Shown piece after piece: positions 7,652-16,545 of a DNA stretch of 64,000 bases. The translations under genes and the position numbers were made by a program. Under the pieces are notes generated by a model. That model was not told the DNA's origin and did not search any database. It saw only the letters and a program-made list of their open reading frames with translations. Every line of letters begins with the position of its first letter. Within the stretch, counting starts at the first letter, position 1. Where the stretch lies: contig NZ_FXWK01000002.1 in assembly GCF_900177655.1 (NCBI RefSeq), positions 186,001-250,000 of the forward strand. The letters are read 5' to 3'. Source of the DNA: Devosia lucknowensis. Its GTDB lineage: Bacteria > Pseudomonadota > Alphaproteobacteria > Rhizobiales > Devosiaceae.

Positions 7652-9199
7652 TCAGGCCGTGAGACCAGCCAGCACCGTTGTGCTGTCATGCTCGGGCACG
7701 TCGCCGATCTCTGCCATCTTGGCGTCGAGCTTGGCGAGCATGTCCCGAAAAATCCCGGAATAGGCAGCATGTGCCGCGACGTTGGTCAGTTCGTGCGGGT
7801 CCTTTTCGCAATCGAAAAGCTCCCACTCCGGTGGCGCTCCATTGGGACGGGCGCCCAGAATGCCCAAGTCGTCATTGTACCAGTAGATCAGCTTGTAGCG
7901 GCCGTCCCGCACACCGTAGTGGGCCCAAGCTTCGTGGATGTCGTCATTGTGCATCCAATACCGGTGGTAGGTAAGCTGCTCCCAATCGTCGGGCGTCCTG
8001 CCTTCAAGGACTGCGCGCATTGATCGTCCCTGCATGTAGCTCGGGACTGGCAGGCCGGCGTAATCGAGGAAAGTCGGAGCGAAATCGACGTTGCAGGAAA
8101 TGTCGGCACTGACGGATCCGGCTTTGATTGCAGCAGGATAGCGGACGAGGAAGGGCATCTGCAGCGACTCCTCGTACATGAAGCGCTTGTCGAACCAGCC
8201 GTGTTCGCCGAGGAAGAAACCCTGGTCGGAGGTGTAGATGACGATCGTGTTCTCGGTCAGACCCTTTTCATCGAGATAGTCGAGAAGCCGTCCAACGTTC
8301 TCGTCGATGGATTGTACCGTGCGCAGATAGCGCTTCATATAGCGCTGGAACTTGAACTCGGCGAATTTCTGCGGGTCGTCGAATGTGAAGTTCTCGCCGG
8401 TTTCCGAGCATATGACCGTGATGGTCTGACCGGGCAGAAGTTCGGGCACCTTGCGCATGAACGGAATGAAATCAAGCATGAGCGGCCCGACTTTTTCTGC
8501 GGGGCCAGAAGGGGTTACGAGACCCAGGTCCTCGTAATTCATGTCCGAGCGGATGCGCATTTTTGCGGCGGCTGCGGCGGCGGCACGGTTGGAATAGTCG
8601 TCGTTGAAGGTCTCGGGCAGAGGAATATCCTCGTTGGCCCAGAGGTGGTTGTACTTGGGATGCGGCTCGAAATTGCGATGCGGCGCCTTGTGGTGGCACA
8701 TCAGGAAGAACGGCTGGTCCCCAGATTTCTCAATGAAATCAAGGCTCATATCGGTGATGATGTCGGTGGCGTAGCCCGGTATGCGGCGGCGGGAATTGTC
8801 GGGGAAAATGAACTTTGGATCCCAGTAGTCGCCCTGCCCGGGCACCACCGCCCAATCATCGAAACCGGTGGGATTATGCGCCGGACCCTCGCCCATATGC
8901 CACTTGCCGAACATGCCCGTACGATAACCGCCCCTGCGCAAGTGCTTGGCAACATTGGGCAATCGATTGTCGATCTCGGTGTAGAGGGTGGTGACGCAGT
9001 TTACGTGGTTGTACGTGCCGGTGAGGATCGCGGCGCGGCTGGGTGTGCAGATGGAATTGGTGACGTAAGTGGCGTCGTGGCGCATGCCTTCGTTCGCCAG
9101 ACGGTCAAGGTTAGGCGTGTTGTTCAGACCGGCACCGTAGGCGGAAATCGCCCGTGCAGCATGGTCGTCGCTCATGATAAAAATGATATTAGGCCGCAT
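7652..9199 (-). CDS. Formylglycine-dependent sulfatase (CTPSR type)
   Basis: A 515-residue type I sulfatase of the alkaline phosphatase superfamily. N-terminal metal ligands are in IIFIMSDDH (Asp11, Asp12). The modification motif is C51-T-P-S-R55 within NSICTPSRAAILTG. The C-terminal metal site is in YTSDQGFFLGEHGWFDKRFMYEES. No signal peptide is visible, so it probably works in the cytoplasm on an imported sulfate ester. It sits in one operon with a second sulfatase, the maturating enzyme and an ABC importer. The second half (YGVRDGRYKLIYWYNDD, ending in the WELFDCEKDPHELTN motif) resembles choline-sulfatase and iduronate-sulfatase-like enzymes. The true substrate is unknown. Confidence 0.9.
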   Translation of the reverse strand: MRPNIIFIMSDDHAARAISAYGAGLNNTPNLDRLANEGMRHDATYVTNSICTPSRAAILTGTYNHVNCVTTLYTEIDNRLPNVAKHLRRGGYRTGMFGKWHMGEGPAHNPTGFDDWAVVPGQGDYWDPKFIFPDNSRRRIPGYATDIITDMSLDFIEKSGDQPFFLMCHHKAPHRNFEPHPKYNHLWANEDIPLPETFNDDYSNRAAAAAAAKMRIRSDMNYEDLGLVTPSGPAEKVGPLMLDFIPFMRKVPELLPGQTITVICSETGENFTFDDPQKFAEFKFQRYMKRYLRTVQSIDENVGRLLDYLDEKGLTENTIVIYTSDQGFFLGEHGWFDKRFMYEESLQMPFLVRYPAAIKAGSVSADISCNVDFAPTFLDYAGLPVPSYMQGRSMRAVLEGRTPDDWEQLTYHRYWMHNDDIHEAWAHYGVRDGRYKLIYWYNDDLGILGARPNGAPPEWELFDCEKDPHELTNVAAHAAYSGIFRDMLAKLDAKMAEIGDVPEHDSTTVLAGLTA

Positions 9200-9221
9200 G
9201 ATAAAGTCCTGTAATCGCTAG

Positions 9222-11003
9222 CTATTCGGCCGGCATGAGGGATTGGAGCGAGGCTTCGATCTGGTCGAGACGGGACTTGTCCAAATGCGGAACCATGCCC
9301 GCGATTTCGAGCAACGTCTTGTCGTTGAAGATGGGGGGTACGGCCTGTCCGCCGAGGGCGGGGAGAGCATCCACAATTATGCACCGCACATCCGAATTTG
9401 TTAGCAGACTGTTAACATCAACAGTCGCAATCACGGCATCCCGCGCGAAATCGTGGACGGTCGGCCCGCGACGCTGGCCGCGCTCGATCTGGGGCCACTG
9501 TTTCTCGATCAGCAAGTGCGATTCTGTGACGGGTCCCGTCTCGGGAAGGCCGAGGCGATCGTATTGGCTGGGTGGCGCATCGTTTTCGCGCAGCAGCCCG
9601 ACCAGCAGCTCGGCCATGCGCAGTTCGAGCGCATCGTCTCGGAGCGGCGTGGTCTGGCCCGGATCGGCCTCGAGATCATAGAGCAACGTCCCGAACTCGT
9701 TTGGCCCGCGCATGGTCCAGCCAGGCATCCGCATGACCGGAGCACCTTTGGTGAAGGAGAAGCCCGGGACAAGTTCTGCCCCCTCAAACTCCTTGGGCTC
9801 GAAGCGCGAGCGCATGTGGGTCGGCATCAGGGTGTGCTCGAGGAGCGGCTGGTTGGCCGCATCGGCCGCGGCGCGCATATAGACGTATCGGCCGTCGGTG
9901 ACGCTGACGTGGCCGCCGAAGATGCCGAAGAGGCCGCCTTCGCGCACCGGCACATCACGGGCAACGGCATCCTTGAGAGGCTTACCCAGCATATCCGCGG
10001 ACCGCTCGATGCCGAAGAAGTCGAGTATCGTCGGTGCGATGTCGATGGTCTGCACCAGGGCATCGCGGCGCTCACCGGCAACGCCCGAGCGCGGATCCCA
10101 GACGAAGAAGGGCGTGTGGATGGTCTCGTCGTACCAGGGCATGACCGACTTGCCCCACCAGCCGCGCTCGCCCAGCATATAGCCGTGGTCGGTGCAGACG
10201 ACGAGAAGGGTGTCGTCCCACATGTTCTTCTCGTCCATGAGGTCGAGCACGCGGCCCAGATTGGCGTCGCACATGGAGAGCAGCGCGAGGTAACGCAGCC
10301 TGGCGTTTTCGACCGTGCTCTCGCCTTCGGTGACGCGGGCATAAGGGGGCCAGTCGAAGTCCTCGCCATTGCCCAGCGGGCTCTCGGGGTAGAGCCGGTG
10401 ATACTGGTCGTAACTGAAGAAGGGCTCGTGCGGATCGAAAGTCTCGAGCTGCAACATCCAGTTGTCGGAAGCGGCATTGGTCTCGATGAATTCGAGCCCG
10501 GCATCGAAGGTCCGCGTCTGAGGATGTTCTGCCTCGTCCTCAAGATAGGTCCGATTGATCGCATCCTGGTTGTGCATGCGGTAGAGGATGTCCTTGAGAC
10601 GCTTGTTGTCGGTCCGGCCGACGACGCCTTTCCAGAGATCACCTTCCTGACCGCGGAAGAACTCATAGCTCGAATAGCGGTTGTGGTAGGTGGCGCCGCC
10701 ATCTTCCCAGTAGTGCTGATGATCGGTGACGAGGTGGGTGTAGACGCCGTTCTTGCCGAGAATTTCCGGCATGGAATCGTCGAAAGGCTCGATCGGCCCC
10801 CAGGAGCGATGAAGGAAGTTGTAGCGGCCGGTGTGCATCTCGCGGCGCGCCGGCATGCAGGGCATGGAGCCGGCGTAGCAGCGATCAAAGGTGGCGGTGC
10901 GGCTGGCGAGCCGGGAAAAATTCGGCGCGTGCGCCTCGGCATAGCCATAAGGCGGCAGCATGCGCCGGTTGAGGCTGTCGAACATGACGATGATGGCGCG
11001 CAT
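9222..11003 (-). CDS. Formylglycine-dependent sulfatase (CMPAR type)
   Basis: A 593-residue type I sulfatase. The N-terminus IIVMFDSLNRRMLPPYG carries the first metal Asp (Asp9). The formylglycine motif is C49-M-P-A-R53 in AGSMPCMPARREMHTGR, and the second metal site is CTDHGYMLGERGWWGKSVMPWYDE. Cys at the active-site position means maturation by the aerobic FGE three genes away is possible. It has no signal peptide. It is more distantly related to the second sulfatase and has a different central region, so it may handle a different position or ester (sulfate, sulfamate or phosphonate). It follows the ABC ATPase gene by 4 bases. Confidence 0.9.
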   Translation of the reverse strand: MRAIIVMFDSLNRRMLPPYGYAEAHAPNFSRLASRTATFDRCYAGSMPCMPARREMHTGRYNFLHRSWGPIEPFDDSMPEILGKNGVYTHLVTDHQHYWEDGGATYHNRYSSYEFFRGQEGDLWKGVVGRTDNKRLKDILYRMHNQDAINRTYLEDEAEHPQTRTFDAGLEFIETNAASDNWMLQLETFDPHEPFFSYDQYHRLYPESPLGNGEDFDWPPYARVTEGESTVENARLRYLALLSMCDANLGRVLDLMDEKNMWDDTLLVVCTDHGYMLGERGWWGKSVMPWYDETIHTPFFVWDPRSGVAGERRDALVQTIDIAPTILDFFGIERSADMLGKPLKDAVARDVPVREGGLFGIFGGHVSVTDGRYVYMRAAADAANQPLLEHTLMPTHMRSRFEPKEFEGAELVPGFSFTKGAPVMRMPGWTMRGPNEFGTLLYDLEADPGQTTPLRDDALELRMAELLVGLLRENDAPPSQYDRLGLPETGPVTESHLLIEKQWPQIERGQRRGPTVHDFARDAVIATVDVNSLLTNSDVRCIIVDALPALGGQAVPPIFNDKTLLEIAGMVPHLDKSRLDQIEASLQSLMPAE

Positions 11004-11007
11004 GGAA

Positions 11008-11823
11008 CTAGGCTCCGGAATTCAGGGCGCGGAGGGCGGCGCGGCGATCGGCCTGACGCACCGGATCGGCGACGGGCGCGGCCAGCAGGAGGCGCCGGGT
11101 GTAGTCGTGTTGCGGGTTTGCGGTGACCTGATCGCAATCGCCGAACTCGACGATCTCGCCACCGCGCATGACCGCGACGCGATGGCTGATGTGGCGAACG
11201 ACCGACAGATCGTGACTGACAAAGAGGTACGCCACGCCTGTGCGATCCTGAATCTCGACGAAGAGATCGAGGACGCGTTGCTGGGTAGAGAGATCGAGAG
11301 CAGAAACAGGTTCGTCACAGACGATCAGATGCGGGGAGAGGGCCAGCGCCCGGGCGATGGCCACGCGCTGGCGCTGACCACCGGAAAACTCGCGAGGGTA
11401 GCGATAGGCGGCATCAGACGGCAACGCCACCTGATCGAGCAGGGTACGGACGCGCGCCCGTGCCTCGTCGACGCTTGCCTGGCGACGGGCGACGATCGGC
11501 TCGACGAGGATATCCTCGATGGTCATCGAAGGGTTGAGGGAGGTGTAGGGATCCTGGAACACGGCCTGGATGGCTGCCGCATTGCCCTTGCGGTCGCGCG
11601 GTGCAACGCCGGCAATATCCTGCCCTTCGAACAGGATGCGTCCCGAACTCACAGGCCCGATACCGAGGATGGCGCGACCCAGCGTGGTCTTGCCCGATCC
11701 GCTTTCGCCCACAAGGCCCACGGTTTCGCCGGGCCGAACGGTGAGATTGACGTTCTTGAGGACGTGGTGGGCCCCAAACCTGGTGTTCACATCAATGCAC
11801 TGAACGATGACATCGTCGCTCAT
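11008..11823 (-). CDS. Oligopeptide-type ABC transporter ATP-binding protein (DppF/OppF-like)
   Basis: A 271-residue ATPase with Walker [10 protein letters not shown] near residue 38, Q-loop AVFQDPYTSLNP, signature FSGGQRQRVAIARAL and Walker B LIVCDEPVSALD. This is the DppF/OppF pattern. The C-terminal oligopeptide-transporter segment is present but short (HDYTRRLLLAAP). It overlaps the fused permease-ATPase gene by ATGA. With that gene's ATPase half it would form the heterodimeric nucleotide-binding pair of the importer. Confidence 0.92.
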   Translation of the reverse strand: MSDDVIVQCIDVNTRFGAHHVLKNVNLTVRPGETVGLVGESGSGKTTLGRAILGIGPVSSGRILFEGQDIAGVAPRDRKGNAAAIQAVFQDPYTSLNPSMTIEDILVEPIVARRQASVDEARARVRTLLDQVALPSDAAYRYPREFSGGQRQRVAIARALALSPHLIVCDEPVSALDLSTQQRVLDLFVEIQDRTGVAYLFVSHDLSVVRHISHRVAVMRGGEIVEFGDCDQVTANPQHDYTRRLLLAAPVADPVRQADRRAALRALNSGA

Positions 11824-13580
11824 GCCGAAACTTCCTTGAGCGTGCGGGGACGATAGGTGCGGGGCGTCACGTCATCGAGCACGGCACTGAGCAGCATGCG
11901 GGTATAGTCGTGCTGAGGATGGGCAAAGAGGGACTGGACCTCTGCCGTTTCCACCACTTGCCCATCTTTCATGACGGAGACGCGGTGACAGATGTCGGCA
12001 ACGACCCCAAAATTGTGGGTGACAAGGATGACCGACATACCCATTTCCGCCTGCAGATCGCGCAGCAGTTCGAGGACTTCAGCCTGAACCGTCACGTCGA
12101 GCGCCGTGGTCGGCTCATCGGCGATCAGCAGATCGGGATTGCAGGATATCGACCGTGCGATCAGCACGCGCTGCGCCATGCCCCCGGACACCTGGTGGGG
12201 ATAGGCGTTAAAGGTGCGCTTGGGATCGGGCATGCCGACCTTGGCAAGCAATTCGAGAGCCCGTGCCTTGGCCTCGGAGCGGGACATGCCGAGCACGGTC
12301 ATCATCGGTTCGGTGAGCTGGAAACCGATGCGGAAGGCCGGATCGAGATTGCTCATCGGCTCCTGCGGCACGTAGGCGATGTGCTTGCCCCGCAGCTTCT
12401 GCATTTCGCTTTCGGGCAGGTTGGCAATATCGCGGCCGTCGAACCAGATCGACCCCGAGAGTATGCGACCACCGGTCGAGAGCAGGCCGAGGACGGAAAA
12501 GGCCGTCTGGGTCTTGCCCGATCCGCTTTCTCCGACGAGCCCCAGCACCTCGCCGCGCCGAAGCTGTAGCGAGACGCCTTTGACCACCTCGGTCCAGCCC
12601 GACTTGCCGGGATAGCCGACGACGAGGTCGCGGATGTCGAGAAGAATGTCGGTGTCGACCGGGGCTGCGCCGGCTGGCCGCGATACCACCTTGGGCATGC
12701 TGGCGGCCGATGCCGGGCGATTGCCCTGTTGCAAGCGGTCGCGGATGGCGTTGGCGAGCAGGACAAAGGACGCCACGGTGATGGAGATGGCGAGGCCGGG
12801 CCAGAGGATGGCCGTGGGCACCACGAACATGTTGGCAAAGGCATCCTGCAGCATGCCACCCCATGTGGGGACGGACGGATCGCCCAGGCCGAGAAATTCG
12901 AGACCGGCCTGGATGACGATGGAGATGCCGGCAACGATGGACGTCTGGATGATCACCGGTGCACGAATGACGAGCAGGATATGGCGGGCGATGATGCGCA
13001 TGTCGGACAGGCCGGAGACGCGCGCCGCATCGACATAGAGTTCGTGCTTGACGCCGTTCACCAGATTGCGCGTCAGGCGGTAGAAACCGGGCGAGAGCAT
13101 GATGCCAAAGATGACCATGGACACCTGGATGGACGAGCCGAGCGACTGGTAGAATGCCAAGAGTACGATCAGCGCCGGCAGGGCCATGAGGCCATCGGCA
13201 ATCCAGCTCATGACCACCTCGCGGCGGCCGCCGAAATAGCCCGCAAAAAGCCCGGCCGTGACGCCAATGGCAGCAGCAACGGTGAGCGCGATCAGCGCAC
13301 CGAGCAGCGTGTTGCGGGCGCCGAACACGAGACGACTGAAAATGTCGCGACCAGACCCATCGCCACCGAGAAGGTAGCCGTCGCCGGGCGGCGCGTTGAT
13401 CTTGAAAATCTGCAGATCATCGGGCGCAAACGGGGCGATCAGTGGCGCGAATACCGCGGTGAGGATCACGACCGTGAGCAAGACGGCCGCGACGAGGCCG
13501 AGTGGATTGGTGAGCACAGAGAGGACGATGCTCTCGCGGCCTGAGGCGGCCGGTGCCGGAGCGGGCGTTGCAGCGGACAT
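11820..13580 (-). CDS. Fused ABC permease (DppC-like) and ATPase (DppD-like)
   Basis: 586 residues in one frame. Residues 1-285 are a DppC-type permease: first helix [19 protein letters not shown], the loop [19 protein letters not shown], and the EAA loop [23 protein letters not shown] linker rich in Ala and Pro follows, and residues 305-586 are a DppD-type ATPase with [35 protein letters not shown] and [11 protein letters not shown]. The start ATG at 13580 overlaps the stop of the DppB-like gene (TGATG). A longer frame up to 14318 is only an out-of-frame shadow of the previous gene. No stop or frameshift separates the halves, so this is a real fusion. Such fusions occur in this transporter class but are a minority. 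Confidence 0.92.
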   Translation of the reverse strand: MSAATPAPAPAASGRESIVLSVLTNPLGLVAAVLLTVVILTAVFAPLIAPFAPDDLQIFKINAPPGDGYLLGGDGSGRDIFSRLVFGARNTLLGALIALTVAAAIGVTAGLFAGYFGGRREVVMSWIADGLMALPALIVLLAFYQSLGSSIQVSMVIFGIMLSPGFYRLTRNLVNGVKHELYVDAARVSGLSDMRIIARHILLVIRAPVIIQTSIVAGISIVIQAGLEFLGLGDPSVPTWGGMLQDAFANMFVVPTAILWPGLAISITVASFVLLANAIRDRLQQGNRPASAASMPKVVSRPAGAAPVDTDILLDIRDLVVGYPGKSGWTEVVKGVSLQLRRGEVLGLVGESGSGKTQTAFSVLGLLSTGGRILSGSIWFDGRDIANLPESEMQKLRGKHIAYVPQEPMSNLDPAFRIGFQLTEPMMTVLGMSRSEAKARALELLAKVGMPDPKRTFNAYPHQVSGGMAQRVLIARSISCNPDLLIADEPTTALDVTVQAEVLELLRDLQAEMGMSVILVTHNFGVVADICHRVSVMKDGQVVETAEVQSLFAHPQHDYTRMLLSAVLDDVTPRTYRPRTLKEVSA

Positions 13581-14518
13581 CAGAGACGCACCTTCGGGTT
13601 GACCCAGGCATTGGCCAGGTCGATGGCGATATTCACGATGACGACGAGGACGATCATGGTGACAACGACGCCCATAAGAATTGGGATATCGCCGGACAGC
13701 GCGGCCTGCACCGTTATCGAGCCGAGGCCGGGAATGGCAAAAACGCGCTCGATGATGGCCGCGCCGCCGAGGAGCCCGATGAACTGCAGCGACAGCACGG
13801 TCAGCGCTGCGGGCATGGCATTGCGCAAGGCGTGACGGAAGAGCACCGAAGAGGGCTTGATGCCCCCTGCCCGAAGCGTGCGCACGTAATCCTGACGCAG
13901 GGCATCGATCATGGCGCCACGCACCTGCTGGGAGGCGGATGCGATGCCAGAGAGCACCAGTGCGCCGACCGGAAGGGCCAGCGAGGCCAGCCAGCCCACG
14001 GGAGACGTGGTAATATCGGTATAGCCAGTGGCCGGCAGCCAGCGCAGGTTGAGCGCGAAGATGACCACCAGGATGAGACCAAGCCAGAAATTGGGCAGCG
14101 AAAAGCCGATGACGCTGATGACCTGAATGATGCGATCGGCCCAACCGCCGCGGACCGCGGCCATGATGCCCAGGAGCGAGGAAACAAGGCCGATGATCAC
14201 GGTTGCAAGGATCACCATGGACAAGGTGACCGGCAGCCGGCCGGACAGGATGCGCGCCACGCTTTCGCCCAGCGTCCAGGACTGACCCAGATCGCCTCGA
14301 ACGGCCCCGGACACCCAAGAGAAATACTGCTCGTGCAGCGGACGATCGATGCCGAGCTTCTGTTCGAGCGCCACGATCTGCTCGGTCGTGGCATTGTCGC
14401 CCAGAATGTTCTGCGCGACGTTGTCGGCACCGCCAAAGACCATGACGAAGGTGAGCGTGGTCACAAGAGCCAGGAGGACAACGCTCGAGAGCAGGCGCTT
14501 GAAGACGTAACTAAGCAT
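13580..14518 (-). CDS. Oligopeptide-type ABC transporter permease (DppB-like)
   Basis: 312 residues from the ATG at 14518, which begins the classic MLSYVFKRLLSSVVLLALVTTLTFVMV first helix. An upstream GTG at 14557 would add 13 polar residues and is less likely. The family pattern is clear: a large periplasmic loop after helix 1 with LGIDRPLHEQYFSWVSGAVRGDLG, then five more helices and the EAA loop YVRTLRAGGIKPSSVLFRHALRNAMPAALT. It forms the membrane channel with the permease half of the downstream fusion protein. It is separated from the binding-protein gene by 325 bases that contain a strong hairpin. Confidence 0.92.
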   Translation of the reverse strand: MLSYVFKRLLSSVVLLALVTTLTFVMVFGGADNVAQNILGDNATTEQIVALEQKLGIDRPLHEQYFSWVSGAVRGDLGQSWTLGESVARILSGRLPVTLSMVILATVIIGLVSSLLGIMAAVRGGWADRIIQVISVIGFSLPNFWLGLILVVIFALNLRWLPATGYTDITTSPVGWLASLALPVGALVLSGIASASQQVRGAMIDALRQDYVRTLRAGGIKPSSVLFRHALRNAMPAALTVLSLQFIGLLGGAAIIERVFAIPGLGSITVQAALSGDIPILMGVVVTMIVLVVIVNIAIDLANAWVNPKVRL

Positions 14519-14843
14519 GACAATTCGCCCCTGGCCGCAGCCGAAGCATCTCGCCACGGGCGACAGATGCGCCCTGGCCTCGCATGATCATGGGAAGTCC
14601 TCCGTCGCGCCGGCGCCATTCGGCTCGCCGGTCTTAAGTGCTGGATAGCAAGGAAAGCGATACGCAGATAATGCAAAAAGCCGCGACTGCGATAAGCCAA
14701 ACGCATTGCTGTATGGGTCGCCACAAACGCCCTGAGCGCTTATGGCTGCTCCCGAGCGCAGGAGGCGGCAAATACGGACCAAGGGCAAACAAGAAAGGGC
14801 GGCCCTTGCGGACCGCCCTTCGGGCACGACAGGTCTGGGAGGA
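14519..14843 (-). other. 325-base intergenic region between binding protein and permease genes
   Basis: No coding potential is visible on either strand. The region holds the hairpin at 14795-14820 next to the binding-protein stop and the likely ribosome binding site (AGGGG) ahead of the DppB-like gene. The long gap suggests the permease genes are expressed either by read-through of the hairpin or from a second promoter. I could not identify a convincing one. Confidence 0.5.
14795..14820 (-). terminator. Terminator or attenuator after the binding-protein gene
   Basis: Near-perfect inverted repeat. On the minus strand, AAGGGCGG-TCC and GGG-CCGCCCTT flank a GCAA loop, followed by TCTTGTTTG. It lies 24 bases after the stop of the binding-protein gene and before the permease genes. 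It would allow more binding protein than channel, a common arrangement in ABC operons. Confidence 0.75.
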
Positions 14844-16355
14844 CTATTCGGCCTTGGAGTAGTTGCGGATGGGCGGCATCACATTGGTGCTTTGCATCTC
14901 GACAACGGTTTCCTTGTTGGTGAGGTAGATGGTGTCGCGGCGATACATGGGCGCGTAGAAGGCATTGTCGACCATGTAGCGGTTGATGTCCTGATAAAGG
15001 GCAAGCTGAGCGTCACCGGTGGCGTATTGCGCCTTGTCGAGCAGCTCCAGAAGACCCTGATCGGCCACCTTGGAGGTGTTCCAGGGCGATTCCGGATAGC
15101 CGAACTTGCGGAATTCCGACCACGTCCCCTGATAGCCGAACTGAAAGACATAGGCCGGGAATTTGCCCGAGCGCAGTTCCGGAATGGTGGCGTTGGGCGC
15201 GATCTTTTCCCACTTCACCGTGACGCCGACATCGTTGAGGTACTTCTGGATGATCGGGTTGAACGAGGCAAAGGTGGCGATATCGGGCAGCATGATCTCG
15301 AAGCCATCGGGATAGCCAGCTTCGGCCAGCAACGCCTTTGCCGCTTCGGGATCGTAGGGATAGACGTCGTCCAGCTCGGACAGATAGGCCTCGCTGGCGG
15401 CGGGGAATATCTGGTCCGTGAGACGGCCGTAGCCGAGTTCGACAAATTCCAGGATGGACTTGCCGTCGAAGGCCATGTTGAGGGCCTGGCGCACCTTGGG
15501 ATCGGCGAGGGCCGGCACGATCTTGCCTTCGCGATCGGCCATGATGAAGCCGAACCAGTCCACATCGATCCGATTGACCACGAGGCCGTTGGCCTCGGCA
15601 TCGGCGACGGCGCGGGCCTCACTGGAACCGGCATCGACCTGACCGGACTTGAGCGCATTGAGGCGCGCGACCTGATCGTTGATCGGGGTGATGGTGACGC
15701 GGTCGAACGGGAAGGCTTCCGCATTCCAGTAGTCCGGATTGCGGTTGTAGACATACTGCTGGCCGAGACGGGAATTGGCGGCATCGTAAACATAGGGGCC
15801 GGAGCCGATCGGCGCGCCGGCAGCCGATTCCACGCCCAGCGTCGCAGGAGAGGCCATGGCGCCACCGACGACGGAAAGGTTTTCGAGAAGGCTGGGATCG
15901 GGTTCGCCCAGGGTCAGCTTGACCTGGGTGGGGGACACGACTTCAATCTCGGACACGGCCGCGACCATGAAGCTGTTCTGGCCAGCGCCGTTCTTGAGAT
16001 ATTCGAGGTTGGCCTTGACGGCCTCGGCATCGAAGGGCGTGCCATCGGTGAACGTGACGCCTTCGCGCAGGGTCAGCGTCAGCACGCTGTTATCGGCATT
16101 GTAAGACCATTCGGATGCCAGATTGGGGCCCAGATCGCCATTGGGCTCGCGCACCAGCAGCGTATCGAATACCGGGGACCAGTACTGCATCTGATTGCCG
16201 ATCAGCAGCTGGGCGCGATCGAAGCTGTTATTGTCCAGCACCGCAGCAAGGGCCAGCGTGTCGGCATCGTTGGCGACCTGGGCCATCACTCCCGGCGATG
16301 CACCAAGCAGCATGACGGCTGCCAGCAAGGTTGCCAGAACGGACTTCTTCTTCAT
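14844..16355 (-). CDS. Oligopeptide-type ABC transporter periplasmic substrate-binding protein
   Basis: 503 residues from the ATG at 16355, preceded by a strong GGGAGG site. The longer frame to 16457 adds 34 residues without signal character. The signal peptide is MKKKSVLATLLAAVMLLGASPGVMAQ. The mature protein is an SBP_bac_5 (DppA/NikA-like) binding protein, with the N-terminal LASEWSYNADNSVLTLTLREGVTFTDGTPFDAEAVKANLEY segment that defines the family. Given its operon with two sulfatases, the ligand is probably a sulfate ester small enough for this family rather than a peptide. This is inference from context. It is first in the operon, divergent from a LysR gene. Confidence 0.92.
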   Translation of the reverse strand: MKKKSVLATLLAAVMLLGASPGVMAQVANDADTLALAAVLDNNSFDRAQLLIGNQMQYWSPVFDTLLVREPNGDLGPNLASEWSYNADNSVLTLTLREGVTFTDGTPFDAEAVKANLEYLKNGAGQNSFMVAAVSEIEVVSPTQVKLTLGEPDPSLLENLSVVGGAMASPATLGVESAAGAPIGSGPYVYDAANSRLGQQYVYNRNPDYWNAEAFPFDRVTITPINDQVARLNALKSGQVDAGSSEARAVADAEANGLVVNRIDVDWFGFIMADREGKIVPALADPKVRQALNMAFDGKSILEFVELGYGRLTDQIFPAASEAYLSELDDVYPYDPEAAKALLAEAGYPDGFEIMLPDIATFASFNPIIQKYLNDVGVTVKWEKIAPNATIPELRSGKFPAYVFQFGYQGTWSEFRKFGYPESPWNTSKVADQGLLELLDKAQYATGDAQLALYQDINRYMVDNAFYAPMYRRDTIYLTNKETVVEMQSTNVMPPIRNYSKAE

Positions 16356-16545
16356 GTCTTCCTCCCGCGCGGCCAAGCTCGGACCAGCGCCTATGCAGCG
16401 TTCCATGCGCTGCTCAGCGGTGGGCGTAGCAGTGGACACCCAAGTTTGAAAATGCAAAGAGGCGCCCTAGCTATGCAGCAAAGTTATCGCTAGCGTTCCG
16501 AACGGGACTAAATCGATACAGGCGCCAGCGCGGGATAGGCACGTC
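16356..16545. promoter_or_regulatory. Divergent control region of the sulfatase/ABC operon and its LysR gene
   Basis: 190 bases between divergent starts, the classic place for LysR binding. An 8-base perfect palindrome CGCTAGCG at 16488-16495 lies about 50 bases before the LysR start. It is followed by CGTTCCGAACG, which is almost symmetric. A specific T-N11-A site could not be chosen with confidence. Confidence 0.4.

Noticed and set aside
7652..11003. The two sulfatases as a tandem duplication
   Set aside because: They differ in motif (CTPSR versus CMPAR), in the first metal motif (SDDH versus FDSL), in length and in the central region; only the superfamily is shared.
13581..14318. Upstream extension making an 832-residue protein with the permease-ATPase fusion
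   Set aside because: This part is the DppB-like gene read in another frame; the true start ATG at 13580 overlaps the DppB stop.
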